Assembly: GCF_030247185.1 (NCBI RefSeq)
Contig: NC_080571.1
Location: forward strand, 6,817,001-6,881,000
Direction: 5' to 3'
Length of the DNA stretch: 64,000 bases
Source: Malaya genurostris
Taxonomy: Eukaryota > Arthropoda > Insecta > Diptera > Culicidae
The notes beneath the pieces are model-generated. The model searched no databases. It worked only from the letters and a program-made list of their open reading frames with translations, and was not told the DNA's origin. This document shows, piece by piece, positions 1 through 12,089 of the stretch (the first letter of the stretch is position 1; every line of letters begins with the position of its first letter). A program made the position numbers and the translations under genes.

Positions 1-1878
1 TTTTCCGAGGCCCGGAGGGCCGAATGACATATACCAATCGATTCAGCTAGACGAACTGAGCAAATGTCTGTGTGTGTGTGTATGTGTGTGTGTCCGTATG
101 TGTGTTGTCAACTAAGAGGTCGAGATCTCAGAGATGGCTGGACCGATTTTCATCAAACTAGTCGCAAATGAAAGGTCTCCCCGTCACCCAAAACGCTATT
201 GAATGGTTTTGAGATCGGATGTTTACTTTTTGAGTTATACAAAGTTTTATGTCAAAATTTTCAGTTTTTTGACAGTATCTGTCACAATTGACCTTGAAAA
301 CAGAATATGTTTTCAGACTTAGATTCCGCACGGTAATACCTATCCAACAAGCTATAGATTGTTAAAATCCGTCCATTTTTAACGGAGATATCGAAATTTT
401 TCTGTAAGCGACTTTTCCCCCTATTCCAGCAGTAGGAGTTTTGAGCGCAGTATGACAAAGAAATGCTTGGGAGCAACGGAAAACACGATTTTTTATACTG
501 TTACATACAATTGTTTCTAAGAACCAAAAGGATTGTGTACAGCATTCTTTTTCATGACATTTAGCCTCGGACCGATTTTGGCACGGCCCGTTTTTGGCAA
601 CATAATCGTTCGAATATGACATATATAAACCAGATGATGGCAGAATTTTTTTTAATTATTTTGTTTTAAACTACTTACAGCAATAAATGCTGGAACAACA
701 TAACATCCATATACCATTCGAATCAGTTCGTCGAGATCAGCAAATGCGTGTGTGACAAATAACTTCAATTAATTTTCTCGGAAAATTTCTTTTCTACAAA
801 TTCAGATTCATACGAAAAGTCGTATGCTCCCAAACAAAGTTCCTGCATTATGTTTGGTTCCGACCTCTGGTTTCGGAACTACAGGATGATATGTGAAACG
901 AAATCAAAATTGTGTAACTCATTTTTCTTGAAGATGGCTGAACCGATCTAAGATGCAAATGAAATCTAAGAATCATCTAAGATTCAAATGAAAAGTTTCA
1001 AAGTTCTATAAAACATCTTGCTTTTCAGTCAGATCCAACTTCCGGTTTCGGGGATTGTATAAAAATGTCTATTCCACATAATTTAATCAGGTTTATCGGG
1101 TTAGCAGATTTGGATAGTCGATAAAAAAATTAACTTTTTTCAGTTTTAGTGGTATTCAGTTGTCGATCAGAAGGCACCTAAATATTAAATTCGTGCTATG
1201 ATCTCTCAAAGATGTCTTAACTGATTTTCAAATATTTTGAAACAAATGTAAACTATACAACTACTCAGGTGAATTTATCTGACTTCGGCCATACCGATTT
1301 TAGAATTCCGGTTCCAGTATAAAATCGTTTCTCAAAGCTCAATCGTTTTCTCAAAAAAAGCCTAATCAAATTTCAGAAACAAAAATTTTAATTAAAACAA
1401 ACTTATATACAAAAATTAATTATTTTATCCAATTATGACTTCCGGTTCTCGAATTACATGATGATGAATTTTTAAAATTCAAACCGATATAGAAGATGAC
1501 AATCCCGAAAAGCTTCAAAGTTGGACTCAAAACTGTTGTAATTTATTCGTCATATGGCCATACGAATCGGTTTGGGTTATGCTGGTTCCTGAATACCGGC
1601 TCTGGAAGTACCTTAAATTACCGTAAACTCTAGAGTGGAACTTACATATCATGGCATGTTTAATCGATTATCACACTTCTAGATTCAAATTCGATCCGAT
1701 TTGCAGTTTCGACATTACAGAGTAATGAGTGATTAAAATCTCAAATTGTCGCTTAAAACGAGGGTCATTAAAATAATGTCATGAAAATTTAAACACCGAA
1801 GAATATTCATGCAAAAAACACATGCGGATTGATAAAAATAGGTATCATCTCACTGCTAGGTGGATTAAACACGTTTTT
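1..1878 (-). repeat. Dispersed mosquito repeat, copy 1 (left inverted arm)
   Basis: Read on the minus strand this matches 14626-16513 almost base for base. It opens with the motif CGTGTTTAATCCACCTAGCA and closes with a (CA)-rich tract, a GACGAACTGA motif and the hairpin GGCCCTCCGGGCC. The copy runs off the left edge of the window. It has no long reading frame; short frames are non-coding, and matching short frames in the other arm only reflect sequence identity. The body repeatedly carries short motifs such as 'ccggaaccggaagtcggatc' and 'atcggttcagccatctccga', which also recur in the shorter fragments elsewhere in the window. Class of element is not known to me; it behaves as a non-coding dispersed family. 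Confidence 0.85.
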
Positions 1879-2160
1879 GAAGGAAAATTTTCTGACGATA
1901 AAATTTTGAATATAAATAAATCGGTTGTAAAACATTCGGACGTCAAATTTTCTACGGTAGAAATTACCGACATGAAATTTCTGGACGAAACCATTTTCTG
2001 AAGTAAAATTTTTGGACGTTAAAATTCCTGTTAAGAAGCAGATGCAATATTTTCTCAGGTAAAACTTTTTAAAGTAAAATAGTCAGATGTAAAAGATTCA
2101 ATTATAAATTTTCATGACGTCAAATTTACCGTAAAAGTTACCGACGAAACAGAAGTACAA
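1879..2160. repeat. Degenerate short tandem repeat
   Basis: The stretch contains many imperfect repeats of a roughly 20-base phrase built around 'gacgtaaaattttctg' (for example near 1890, 1938, 1970, 2015 and 2118). The units are diverged and spacing varies, so this is an old degraded minisatellite rather than a fresh array. It begins directly at the end of the dispersed repeat copy 1. No gene is visible. Confidence 0.4.
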
Positions 2161-3320
2161 GACAATGTTGCCCATTTTCAAAACGTAGACGTATTTGGGC
2201 GTTATATACATAAATTATCATTCAAAACTCATCAGTCTTATATGCTACTGAACAGCTGATATAAAACCACAAAAGGCATACTAATTAGCTGTAATAATGC
2301 AGTAAGCATATTCGTTTAGTTTACTTTCTTTTCTAATATTCACTAAATATTTCCCACGTTTTTCTCACAACCCTTTGTAAATGGAACGAAACCTGAATTT
2401 AAACCTGAAAATTAATGGGAAATCGCGTCACAAGAATAGAAATTTTGTGAAATTTGCTAAGAACTGTTTTATTTTGTGTGATTTATAAGCTGTGTTTGTG
2501 TTTTCAGGCAATGGAACTGTGAATCGTCAAACAACATCGTTCAAATGTTATTAGGTTTTAATTGCCACTTAATGTCTACTTTATCGAAGAACCAATCAAG
2601 TTCTTTTCGGCAAGCATTAACTGGAAGAAACGAAAGATAAGAAATGAAAAGACGGACAGGTATTCTAGATTGAATCAATTATAAATTCAGAACGAGAAAG
2701 TTAGCCTAGACAGGTTCATATAAGCATGTTCAGAAGAAAGAAATGAATTCTATTTTACCTTCTACTTGAGGGGGGTCGAACACTAAATTCGAGTCCCCAA
2801 GTAGGGTCGTGTAACAAGTGTAGTTCTTCAACACACTACGCTACTATGTTAACCTCGTTCAAATTTGATCCGTATCTAACGGGGAAAACAGATTTAAAAA
2901 AAATGACATGCGAATAAAGTATGTAATGAAAAGACGGGACTTCAAACCCATATCTAACTCATAACTACTACATTGACATAATACATTTGAATTTAAGTGA
3001 GTAAAAATCTATTCAATCATATGTGAGAAAGTGAAGTGAGCCCCATTTTATCACATTTAATTACTATTGTTAGTACTTCCGGAACCGAAAGTTTAATATC
3101 GACATAATGACATTCGGTTTATTCAACCTAAAACTAATATGAAATATGATTTCTTTCGATTTTCTATTACAATTAAAATTTTGGAAAAAAATGCACCAGT
3201 AGACGTGCTTGGATAAAAATCAGCAAATCATTTATGGGATCAATGGCTTATTTTGGTTACAGACTGTCATGGTCTGCTAACTAGAGAAATTCACTAGCCA
3301 ATATAAAGAGGTAGTTTATG
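2161..3320. other. No gene seen; contains one strong hairpin
   Basis: AT-rich sequence with no plausible coding frame on either strand. The one structure that stands out is an inverted repeat at 2762-2804: CTACTT pairs with AAGTAG, GGGG with CCCC and TCGAA with TTCGA around a short A-rich loop. Nothing identifies it as a known RNA. Confidence 0.4.
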
Positions 3321-3329
3321 AAGAAAATT

Positions 3330-3806
3330 CTTAAAATTGATATTTTTACACTAAGCACCCTACCTCCGGAATCAGAGATTTGATCCAAATGAAAATTGGG
3401 ACTTTCTTATGACATCTTAAGTTCTTTCATTTCATTCTAAGTTTGTGAAAATCGGTTCAACCATTTCCGAGGAAAGTAAGTGACATTGTTTTCACATTTT
3501 TGGTTCATATCACCCTGTAATTCCGGAACCGGCAGTCGGATCCAAATAAAATTCAGGAACTTTGTATGGGACCATGAGACCTTTGATTTGAATCTATATT
3601 TGTGAATATCGGTTCAGCCATATCCGAGAAAAGTGAGTGACAATATTTGTCACAAACACATATATACGCACACACATACACACACTCACATACGCATTCA
3701 GTCATTTGCTCTATTCGTCGAGCTGAATCGAATGGTATGAAATTCGGTCACAAAAATCGATTTTCACAGTGATTGCTCAGCCTTTCTATATGAGAAAGGC
3801 AAAACA
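3330..3806 (+). repeat. Fragment of the dispersed repeat family
   Basis: The piece has the family's phrases ('tgtgaaaatcggttcaaccat', 'accggcagtcggatccaaat'), a (CA)n tract at 3658-3690, the GTCGAGCTGAATCGAATGGTAT motif, and ends in 'ctatatgagaaaggcaaaac', the family's right end. The (CA)n tract and terminal motif show plus orientation. It is non-coding. Confidence 0.7.
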
Positions 3807-3814
3807 TGAATATG

Positions 3815-4300
3815 AATTTTGAATAATTCTATTAAAAATTATTCCCGATGTTACCTTGAGACTTTGCCATCAATTTTGCAAGTGTGTTCAATTCTTATTC
3901 TAAAATTTAATAAAAATCCAACAGAAGCATACAAACTATCCTTATTTTTCAAAGTTATGTTGTTATTAATAACAACTGAGAAAGCTCTGATGCTTCCTGA
4001 TTGATTTAAACTGCCTGCAAGCCCTTAAAAATCGTTGGACGAGACATGTGTGCCCAATTTTCAATGGAATGTTCAACAAAGAACCTATATGGGACAATAA
4101 GTTATTTGTACATCTCGCTCAAACTCAAAATTGGGTATTGTCTTCTACTTTTCTCTTGTTGAGAAAAAAATCATGACAACTGTTACTCATATTTGAGCTA
4201 GTAATATTTTGCCCGGTTTTTCACTAAAACTCTCGACTTTTTTCCGGTGAAACTAAGTTCCCTAGTTTTGGCTCTCGGAGTGCAGTTTCTCACATGTTCT
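3815..4300 (-). repeat. Degenerate copy of the 40994-42474 hAT-like element
   Basis: Read in reverse, this segment follows 41020-41460. Shared stretches include 'gagactttgccatcaatttt', 'caagtgtgtt', a 'ttgagaaaaaaatcatgac' block and an 'actcatatttgagc' block, then a run of 'ccggtttttc' motifs corresponding to the 'gggaaaaaccggg' end of the other copy. It is clearly diverged and lacks a clean terminus. The 61-codon frame inside it is not a gene. Confidence 0.6.
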
Positions 4301-4571
4301 CATGAATAATTCGATTCTAGAGTTACCCGACCCACAGATCATAATAGAACAGTAACAAAAATGTATCTCTTTTTGATACTTGTTAGAAATGTTATTTTTG
4401 TTATTTTAACTAATGACGAGATCAGGCTTATATAATATAGCGTTACGAAAATTGTTATCTGTTATAAACTTGTTATAGTTTCAGTTTTGCAATGACTGAG
4501 CGGAAACATATATTGGAGGAGCAAAATGAATGGCAAATTAACAGAAAAGATGATTTATTGGAAAAAAACGC

Positions 4572-4640
4572 TCAGAGACAGGACTCGAACCTGCGTTCTT
4601 ATGCATTCCGTGCATACGCGCTACCATTTCGCCACTCTGA
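4572..4640 (-). tRNA. tRNA-like sequence (probable pseudo-tRNA or SINE head)
   Basis: The minus strand folds as a cloverleaf. TCAGAG pairs with CTCTGA as acceptor, a D arm contains GCGAAATGGTAGCGC, a five-pair anticodon stem TATGC/GCATA encloses a seven-base loop ACGGAAT, and the T arm is CAGG-TTCGAGT-CCTG. Internal A and B box sequences for RNA polymerase III are recognisable. By position the anticodon would be GGA, but residue 33 is C rather than the usual T and there is no long variable arm as serine tRNAs have. A seven-T run follows four bases after the acceptor stem. A functional tRNA is therefore unlikely; a tRNA-derived repeat is the better reading. Confidence 0.5.
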
Positions 4641-4769
4641 ATCTAGTTTTAGTCACTCTAAAACGCCAGTCAGACACAGCAGAACGTACATCGAACATGG
4701 TCTACATCCTGGCCGTCACCCGACCGATACCTTACATCCAAACATCTTCTCTGTCCATCAAACACACTA

Positions 4770-5876
4770 CCCAAGTAACATTTTTAATATTAATAAATAC
4801 TTGTAGCTGTCTTCAATGCTACATAATAAATCTTGCAATAAAACTTTAAACTCCACGAAAGCCTACTGAAAACCTCTATAAGAGCATGTTCCTGCCAAGT
4901 GGACCATTCTTCATAAGGTTTATAAATCAAAATGAAGAATCAGCATAAACCTGCTTTAAAACTCCAAATTCAAGAAAATTTTGAAACCAGCTTTACGATC
5001 AACATTAAATTTATTTGGATGGAATGAATTCCGCTATGAATAAACTGACGTTGATATTATTTTTCTTGACTATGTTTGTGTCATGTTTGCTTTGAATGCA
5101 ACCAGTAAGAATATATTAGATTTTATTTACAAGTTTGAGGTTTTTTCTGAACGTAAAAACTTCATGCGCTTTTATTTTTATCGTGAATGTTTGGATAAAA
5201 ATAAGAATTATAACTAATCGCCTTCAAATAAATGCGGTTTTTGCGAAAGTCTTCATGATTTATGAAAATTATTTTTTGTGCTTCATCGACATTTTTGTAT
5301 AAAACTATTTCATGGCGTTAAAACTTGTGCTTACATTCTGAAAACGAATCATGAAAGTCCATCATATTCCCTCGTTTTTGCATTTCGAAATTTATTCGAT
5401 GTCAATAAATGGTACGGTATAGAACATCATAATGGCGGCCATGAAATTTCCTTTAATGCAAATTACACTTAACCTAAGAAGCAATAAATCAAATAGCCTA
5501 CAACTAATGTGTCATAAATGTACTTTAAAACCCTCAAATTTGCTCTGAGTGAAATTGTCATCCAATGAACACGCACACACACACACACAAAACTAGATTT
5601 ATGAAAGAATTTAACGGACAATAATGTTTTAAAGAAAATGTTTGAAAGCAATATTAAGAGTGTTTGCATGGTTTTATTCTAGTACAAATTGTTTTATTTT
5701 TAGTTCTGTTGTTAGTGTAGGTAAAGGGTTTTATAGAAGCTTTGAAAACTATGATATTACTGGTTAAAAGAGACACTTATTATAGTTGTCATAAAACAGG
5801 TAGTGATTGAAAAATCAATTATAAAACTCCTATAAATTATAATCAAAACCATTAGGCATTCGAATTGTTACTTGGG
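4770..5876. mobile_element. MITE with CCCAAGTAACA ends and TA duplication
   Basis: The 1107-bp insert begins CCCAAGTAACA and ends TGTTACTTGGG, a perfect 11-bp inverted pair, and is bordered by TA at 4768-4769 and 5877-5878. The same host sequence without insert is present at about 48790-48812 ('catcaaacac-TA-gtcttctcgc'), so the junctions are certain to within a base or two. There is no transposase frame. TA duplication is typical of the Tc1/mariner superfamily, so this is a non-autonomous member by inference. A (CA)n tract lies near 5570-5588. Confidence 0.85.
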
Positions 5877-5946
5877 TAGTCTTCTCGCTTTATACCTATT
5901 TCTCCGATCAAGCATTGAGTAGGAGAGTGTATTTATAATCGCTTGT

Positions 5947-6070
5947 TTTTACGTTTTTACTTTTGTTTACGTTTCGTCTTAGACTCGTCAGTGCAGAGCA
6001 GTTCAAATTGAACTGCTTAGTGCAAACTTAAACAGTTCAATTTGAACCGCTAAGCAGACGTAAAGTTAAT
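5947..6070 (+). repeat. Fragment with paired GTTCAA...AACTGC motifs
   Basis: Just after the tRNA-like unit come 'tttacgtttcgtcttagactcg', 'gcagttcaaattgaactgct' and 'cagttcaatttgaaccgct', each a short near-palindrome. Related phrases occur at 45085-45225 and 57470-57530. They look like remnants of one dispersed element family, possibly an untranslated end of a retrotransposon. No frame is present. Confidence 0.4.
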
Positions 6071-9000
6071 GCTATTTGCAAAACTTTAATTAAAATTAAA
6101 ATTGTTCTGCAATCTATTTTCGGCTGTAGTTTTTGTGTGTCTCATTTCTCAAAAGGACAATGTATGGAACATTTGTAGAACTAAATTGATACTATTATTT
6201 TGCTGAAGAAAGTATGTTTATACGTCAACGCGTTTAAGAGTTATGCAATGTTTTTGAGTTTTTTGAAGGTATTTTTAAAACTAATTTGAATAAGTTAAAA
6301 AAATAACACCCTTCCAATTTTCTCTTAAATTTTTACTTATATTATGACCTTTCAGGAACCGCATAGGAAACATTTTTATCGATCTGGCATCTAATGAATA
6401 TTGATATTTGAATGTGGACTAGTTTTTGACAAAAAAACAATCATAACTTTTCACTGAGCTACCATATGAAAAAGTTTGATTAAGCAAAATTGTGCGCAAT
6501 GATTAGTTTAATAACTGTTCTATAGACAACTTTTCGGTGGAACGTTTCACAAAAAAGTTAGAACAAAAAAAGTGATTTTTCAGGAGCCACCCTACTTTTA
6601 CTTGAGAAAATAGATGTAACTCGATCAAATGAAGAGCTAGAGAGGTGCTTTTTTTCAACAAAGTTGCTCGCAATAAAATTCCCTACAACTTTTTTTTACA
6701 ACGAAATCATTTTTGAGTTCAATTAAGAAAGTTAGATTTCAGATTTCAATCATAGTGAGTAACTTTTTTCATCAAAAGGAGCGCCAAACAACTTTTGTGA
6801 AGACACCAACTACAAAAAAACTAATATTTAATAGTGAAAACATTTTTATCACGCTAAATCCCCGTTTCGGACCATAGTGCAATGGTAAAATCTCTTCGGT
6901 TAAATTAAAAGATTTTGTAGTAAGCATTTGTATCAAGAAAATGTCCAACTCAATATTATATCAATTATGATAGAATCTGAATGAAAATGAAATTCTTCCC
7001 ATCTGCATCTCCTTCATCTTCCCATAAGAGAACCAACCTACTATCCTGTCTCATGAAGATGTATTTTGGTATCCGGAAGCTAATAAATAACTCTAAACTA
7101 GTGAATACAATTATGCTGCAGTTCTTTGAATTAGCTACGATGTCGCTTTTGCCTTGTAGCCGAAAGTTTCTTGCCAGCAGCAGTTGCAGTGCATTTTTCG
7201 CCTCATCCCATGTTTGGCCAACTCGAAGGGACGCTACTGCAGACTGTGTGGGTTGAAGGATTTCACAAAGTTGCTACACTAGATATCGTAATAAGATTAA
7301 CTTTGTCCAACCCACATGCGAATAGTGAATGGAGCAGACTGTCGTTTGCTACTAGCGGAACACGAAAGCCGAAGAATAAAGTCATACGGTTACATTTCCA
7401 AAGACAGCTGTATGCGTAAACAAGTTTGGTTCCGTACCCGGAACAAGATAGTTGATAATTTTGCGATAGTTTATCTTTTCGATGAATAACTCAAAATAGA
7501 ATACTGTGTAAAGTAAACATAGAATAGTTGCCATTGAGACGGAGTCCCGTTCGAATTAGCAAGGCACCGACGCGAAACGGAACAGCTGCAACAAACAGGA
7601 CTCGCGTCTTCTGCTTCGTTTACCTCTTTGAACAGTCCTGGTCGGACTGTCAGCAAAAAGTGCGAAATCCAGCGAAGCTAGTTTTACTCCATACAGTTTT
7701 ATCAGCTGTCTTACCACTTTTATGACCCGTTCCCAAAGCTGTTTGCCGACATTAGAGCTTCCTGGCGGAAAAGACCGTAGTAAGCAACAATCTCTGCTGG
7801 TGATAGTCGGGATACCTGCCGGCAACGTGTGAACCTTGTATCAGACAGTGGGCTCTACCCAAACCCACGAAGGAATACGCTTTTGTCTGAAACAATGTTG
7901 CCGTGCCGTATGGCACAAACCGATGTGGGTCGGAAGGCGGGAGTGTTGCGTTACTGGCAACCGTGGAAAATGAGCTAATCGCCGCAGGGTCCCTGTCGAG
8001 GTACACACAAACTGTGCACTAAAGCTTTGGCTGATTTAATTATAAAATCCCTGCTCTCCACGATGACTGACTCAACCGTGGCAGGATCCAGCCGCTGCTT
8101 CGGAATCCAAACGATGTGAGAAATTGAGTGAACTTTATTGTTGCTACAGGAAGCCATGTCCACTGTGTGGAAAATCTGCAGCTGAGGTTAAAAGCGAGAG
8201 GTAATCTTGTTCCAAGGTCTGAACTATGATTTTGAAGTTTGGGTTGAGTAAGCGGTGCAAAATTTTCCATTAGCAGGCAACGACTGAAACTCATAGGTTT
8301 CCTAAATTCATTTCATTGCAATATAACTTTTTAAGCTTTAGTAGCAAAATTGTTTGAGACTGTGCGTTTTAAAGAACTACTCAAAATTTGACAGTTCTGA
8401 TTAAGAAACTTGTTCTTCTGAACAGTATTTTCGTCCATGCCGTCCTACAGAAAAAAAAATGAAAGCAACTGGTTATATTTCAATATACTTCACTATAATA
8501 TTTCAATCATTCCCTTGGTTAACATTTTGAAAAATCGCAAACACATCCAACTTATAGAGTATTTTTATACGATTCTGATACAATTCAATTATTTCGATTT
8601 CTTTTGAAAAAATTAGAAATATCGCTTTTTGAAAAATTCTCTCTGGTTTTTGTATAGTACAGTGGTTTCCCACCTTTCAAAGTAGCGTAGTTCCCAATTC
8701 TAAGGGATTACCTGTTCATGGGCTGTCTAGGGTAGATAGTTTATAACCAATTAGAGCAGGAAATTTGGTGTCTGGGGTAAAATAAGATTTGTCGCCCCCA
8801 TCGTTGGTTTAGTGAACAAAAAAAAATGAACTCCGTCTCCGGAAAAATGACTTGGTAGAGCAAACAAAGGATTAGTTTGCCGGCCCTCCGAACACCGAGA
8901 TCATCATTACTTGAAAACAGATGACAAGGTTTTGGAATTCGCTAAACTTTATTTTCAGGCATTTCTGGTAACAGAAGGTGCACCAGCATTCAACTCTATC

Positions 9001-9330
9001 GATCGCCTATAATTGTTCCACCAGATCTGAACAAAAACCACACGAAACATTTCATTTGAGCGACATGGGCAGGATTCTGGATGTTGCCTGCGATCTACTA
9101 AAGACTATTGCCTCAAATCAATTAGGCCAAGTGTGGTCCCCGTGGTTATTTCCATCCTTTATTTTGTTATCTCAGTGCTCTTCTGTGAGTGACGATGAAT
9201 CACCGAGCACTCCTATCGAGCATATTCCACCGCTCATTCTTTTTTTGGCCAACTTGTCGACGTGCACACTCTTACTGACGCTGTTCCTCATGGATACTCG
9301 CACTCTTGCTCCCACTCACAATGAATGACA
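6071..9330. other. No recognisable gene; includes a GC-richer island at 7.5-8.3 kb
   Basis: 6071-6960 is AT-rich dispersed-repeat-like sequence. The end 'ggagccaccctac' near 6583 is the reverse of a 'gggtggctc' end near 63037. 7530-8300 is richer in GC with overlapping frames of 60-90 codons on both strands, none of which resembles a known protein or has flanking splice logic I can defend. 8978-9328 holds a 116-codon plus-strand frame that ends in 'ctcgcactcttgctcccact', again without family resemblance. These may be unique host non-coding sequence. Confidence 0.35.
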
Positions 9331-9337
9331 ATAAAAA

Positions 9338-9985
9338 AAACCCGTTTTAATCCACCTAGTGGTGTGATGCCTTTCTCATATCAATCATACTATCATACAT
9401 AATACTGTGGTATTCTTCACAATAATTTTCTTCGATTCTTCAAAAGAATAACCGAAATCGGTTTGTTTGACCGTCTACTGATAAAACTATTAATTGGAAA
9501 AGATTTGAGGTCGATTTAGAAAACTTTTTACGGTTTTTCGCCCTTTCCAGTGATGGTATACAATTTTTAATACACTTTACCGGATCGGATCCAGATGAAA
9601 ATCAGGAATTACGTATGGAAGCACAGGACCTTTCATTTGAACCTAAGTTTGTGAAAATCGGTCGCGCCATCTATGAGAAAAGTTAGAACACATATTTTCT
9701 TTTTTTTTTGCACATTTTACCCCATAACTCCTGAACCGGAAGTCGGATCCAAATAATATTCAGGATTTTTTTATGGGACCTCAAGACCTTTCATTTGAAT
9801 CTAAGTTTGTGAAAATCGGTTCAGCCATCTCTGAGAAAAGTTAGTGCAAAAAACGTTAAATACACACATACGCACATATACACACACATACACACACATA
9901 CACACACATACACACACACCACACATACATACACAGACTTTTTGCGTACTCGACGAACTGAGTCGAATGGTATATGACTGTCAAA
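9338..9985 (+). repeat. Dispersed repeat family, diverged shorter copy
   Basis: It starts 'cgttttaatccacctagtgg' and 'gatgcctttctcatat', contains two 'gtgaaaatcgg' phrases and a (CA)n/(TACACA)n tract at 9862-9935, and closes with 'gacgaactgagtcgaatggt'. Same organisation as the 1.88-kb copies but about one third the length. It is non-coding; the frame full of V-C residues on the minus strand is only the (CA)n tract. Confidence 0.75.
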
Positions 9986-12085
9986 TGAGATACGCGATAG
10001 TTCTATGACCAAGTAAAAGTATACTCAATCAAAGACAGGCGACTTTTTTGTTTCTCTCTCTCATTCTCCTATTCCCTGTTGAAGTAAAAAAATCAATGAG
10101 AGTTCTAACATAAATATAAATTGATAAAGTTCGATGTTCTTTGCAAAAAATCATAGGACTTCGGAGTTTATTGGTGTAAATAAATAAAATTCAATGTTTA
10201 TACTGTTTGATTAATATTTAGTCACATCGTAATCAAGCAGTGACAGGAGAAATGAAGATAATATCAATCCCACCGGCAATCAATGAGCGTCCTGGTGAGT
10301 ATAATATCAAGAGAATTTATGTTATGACAGATCGGCTCTCAGACACTCAATATATGATGATTGGTAGACCCTGGGTGGCAGCAGTCCAGTGACATAAGCT
10401 TTCCAATCTTCGTCGTGCAAAGTTGCTAGTTGATAGTGGCATGCAGCTCTGATCAACACTATTTACTTGAATTTCATACCCAGAAATAACAGGAGTGCAG
10501 TACTTGACTAGAGAGAGCACGAACAAGCCCGGTGACAAGAATAGAGCGTCCTACCAAGTGCTATTATAGCCAATATCTCGGACGCTCGGCGAACGATCAG
10601 AAATTATCTGAAATAGAGCGAGCTGACTCGCAGCAGTAACCTACTCGCAATAAGTGTTTACTCCTGCTGACTCTCACTCATCATACCCAAAAGAAAACAC
10701 CACTCGTGTTTAAAATGCACCTTTTTGTGAGTGACTCATAAGCGTGCGCGGAGTAGTGCAAGTAAGATAGAGTACGCCTCACATTCGCTCGAGAATGTGC
10801 TGCATGCACTGGGTTCTCGCTCTATTAGCAACACTGCCTAAAGTATCAGTAATAATGCATTTAAACTTGATCATTCTTCCGGAGCAAAATATGCAGATAA
10901 GAAACAACACAATTTTTCGATTAGGTCACTTATACCATTATATCTTCGGAACGGGGTATATCAGCAATTTGATCTTCAAAGTTGCTCAATGACCCAATAG
11001 TAGCTTTCAAATGAATCTAGGATTGTTGAAATCGATACAGCTACATCTAGGCGGAGGCAAAAAAATACGTTTTGATTGTTACGTCAATTAAACCATTATA
11101 TCTCAAAATCAAAAGTGTCGGCAGGCACGTACCAAGAGGAGGGTGAAAGGGCCCTGGTCCCTCCCGAAATCAAAGTAAAGTAGTTTCCATTTTGGGATTT
11201 TTAATCACTTTCTGCGGAATCAGGAACAGCAATGGCCATCAACTAACAAGATCTGCTAATTAGAAGATTTTACCAACCAGCTTCTTTTCGCAATCGATTT
11301 TTTTTTCGAAGCTCAAAAGTCGGTTTTCACAGTGATTACAATCAATGTCAAAATTAAAGGAAATGGTACTGGATAACCAGAAAGTGCCTTGAGGATTAGT
11401 AATGAGCAAACATTCTTTGGAAAAAACTATGAGTTTTAGCAAGATTATGCGAACGAAAAAGATGCCTTGCCGATGGATGCCGCACTTGCATACTCAGGAT
11501 TAAAAAGATGAACGCGAACACACTTCGGAAACATTTTTGCCTATGCTGATGATTATAGTGTCGATTGGTTAATGTTGACAAAGTCTAGATCCATTATTAT
11601 ACGCCAGAGAACAGAATGATTAACCGACAATAGACTGAAATCGGCAGCTGTGCTCCGAAACGGCATAGGAAGGCTAAATTGGGCGGAATGGTAATGAAAT
11701 TGGTTCTTTGGGTGTGTCTCGGTATACTTTTCGGGGACTACCTCAAAAAAAGAAAAACACCTTCGACAGCATGTATAAGTGTGCATTATTGGAGCGAATG
11801 AAAATTAGTTTTTCTAGACAATGCACAGATACACAAGAGCATAGTGTGAGCTCCATTTTGAAGTTCTGACCAATACTTCCAGAACCCGTTCCGAAACCGG
11901 AAGCCGGATTCGGTTGAAACAGCGTACAAGTCTATGAAATCATAAGACCTTTCATTAGAATGAGAAATTTATGCGTGTTCCGTTTTGGAGTTTTTGGCCA
12001 CTACTAAAAAGTTTTTTTTGTTGTTGCATCGTCACTCCCATTGACGAAATCAAATTTTTATACTAACCAGACCAAAGATGCAAAG
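9986..12085. other. No recognisable gene; scattered repeat fragments
   Basis: 10200-10790 is of moderate GC and may be unique. 10875-11100 carries dispersed phrases ('cacttataccattatatctt', 'tctaggattgttgaaatcg') also seen near 39000-39120 and 46110. 11137-11190 ('ggcacgtaccaagaggaggg') resembles 58195-58245. 11830-11960 again has 'aaccggaagccggattcgg'-type phrases. None of the short frames looks coding. Confidence 0.35.
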
Positions 12086-12089
12086 TAAA

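Larger units (their letters stand above)
4481..5946 (-). repeat. tRNA-like repeat unit, copy 1, split by a MITE
   Basis: Left part 4481-4769 and right part 5877-5946 together match 48520-48869. Shared blocks are 'gcaatgactgag', the tRNA-like core, 'acgtacatcgaacatggtct', 'catccaaacatcttctctg' and 'gagtaggagagtgtatttat'. The unit is about 350 bp when intact and probably reads on the minus strand, because the tRNA-like core is minus and is followed there by a T run. The overlapping 104- and 107-codon frames are incidental. Confidence 0.75.

Noticed and set aside
4492..4849. Two plus-strand frames of 104-107 codons over the tRNA-like region
   Set aside because: They overlap a non-coding repeat unit whose second copy does not preserve them.
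7556..8294. Overlapping minus-strand frames in a GC-richer island
   Set aside because: Several frames on both strands are equally open, with no shared domain or splice structure.
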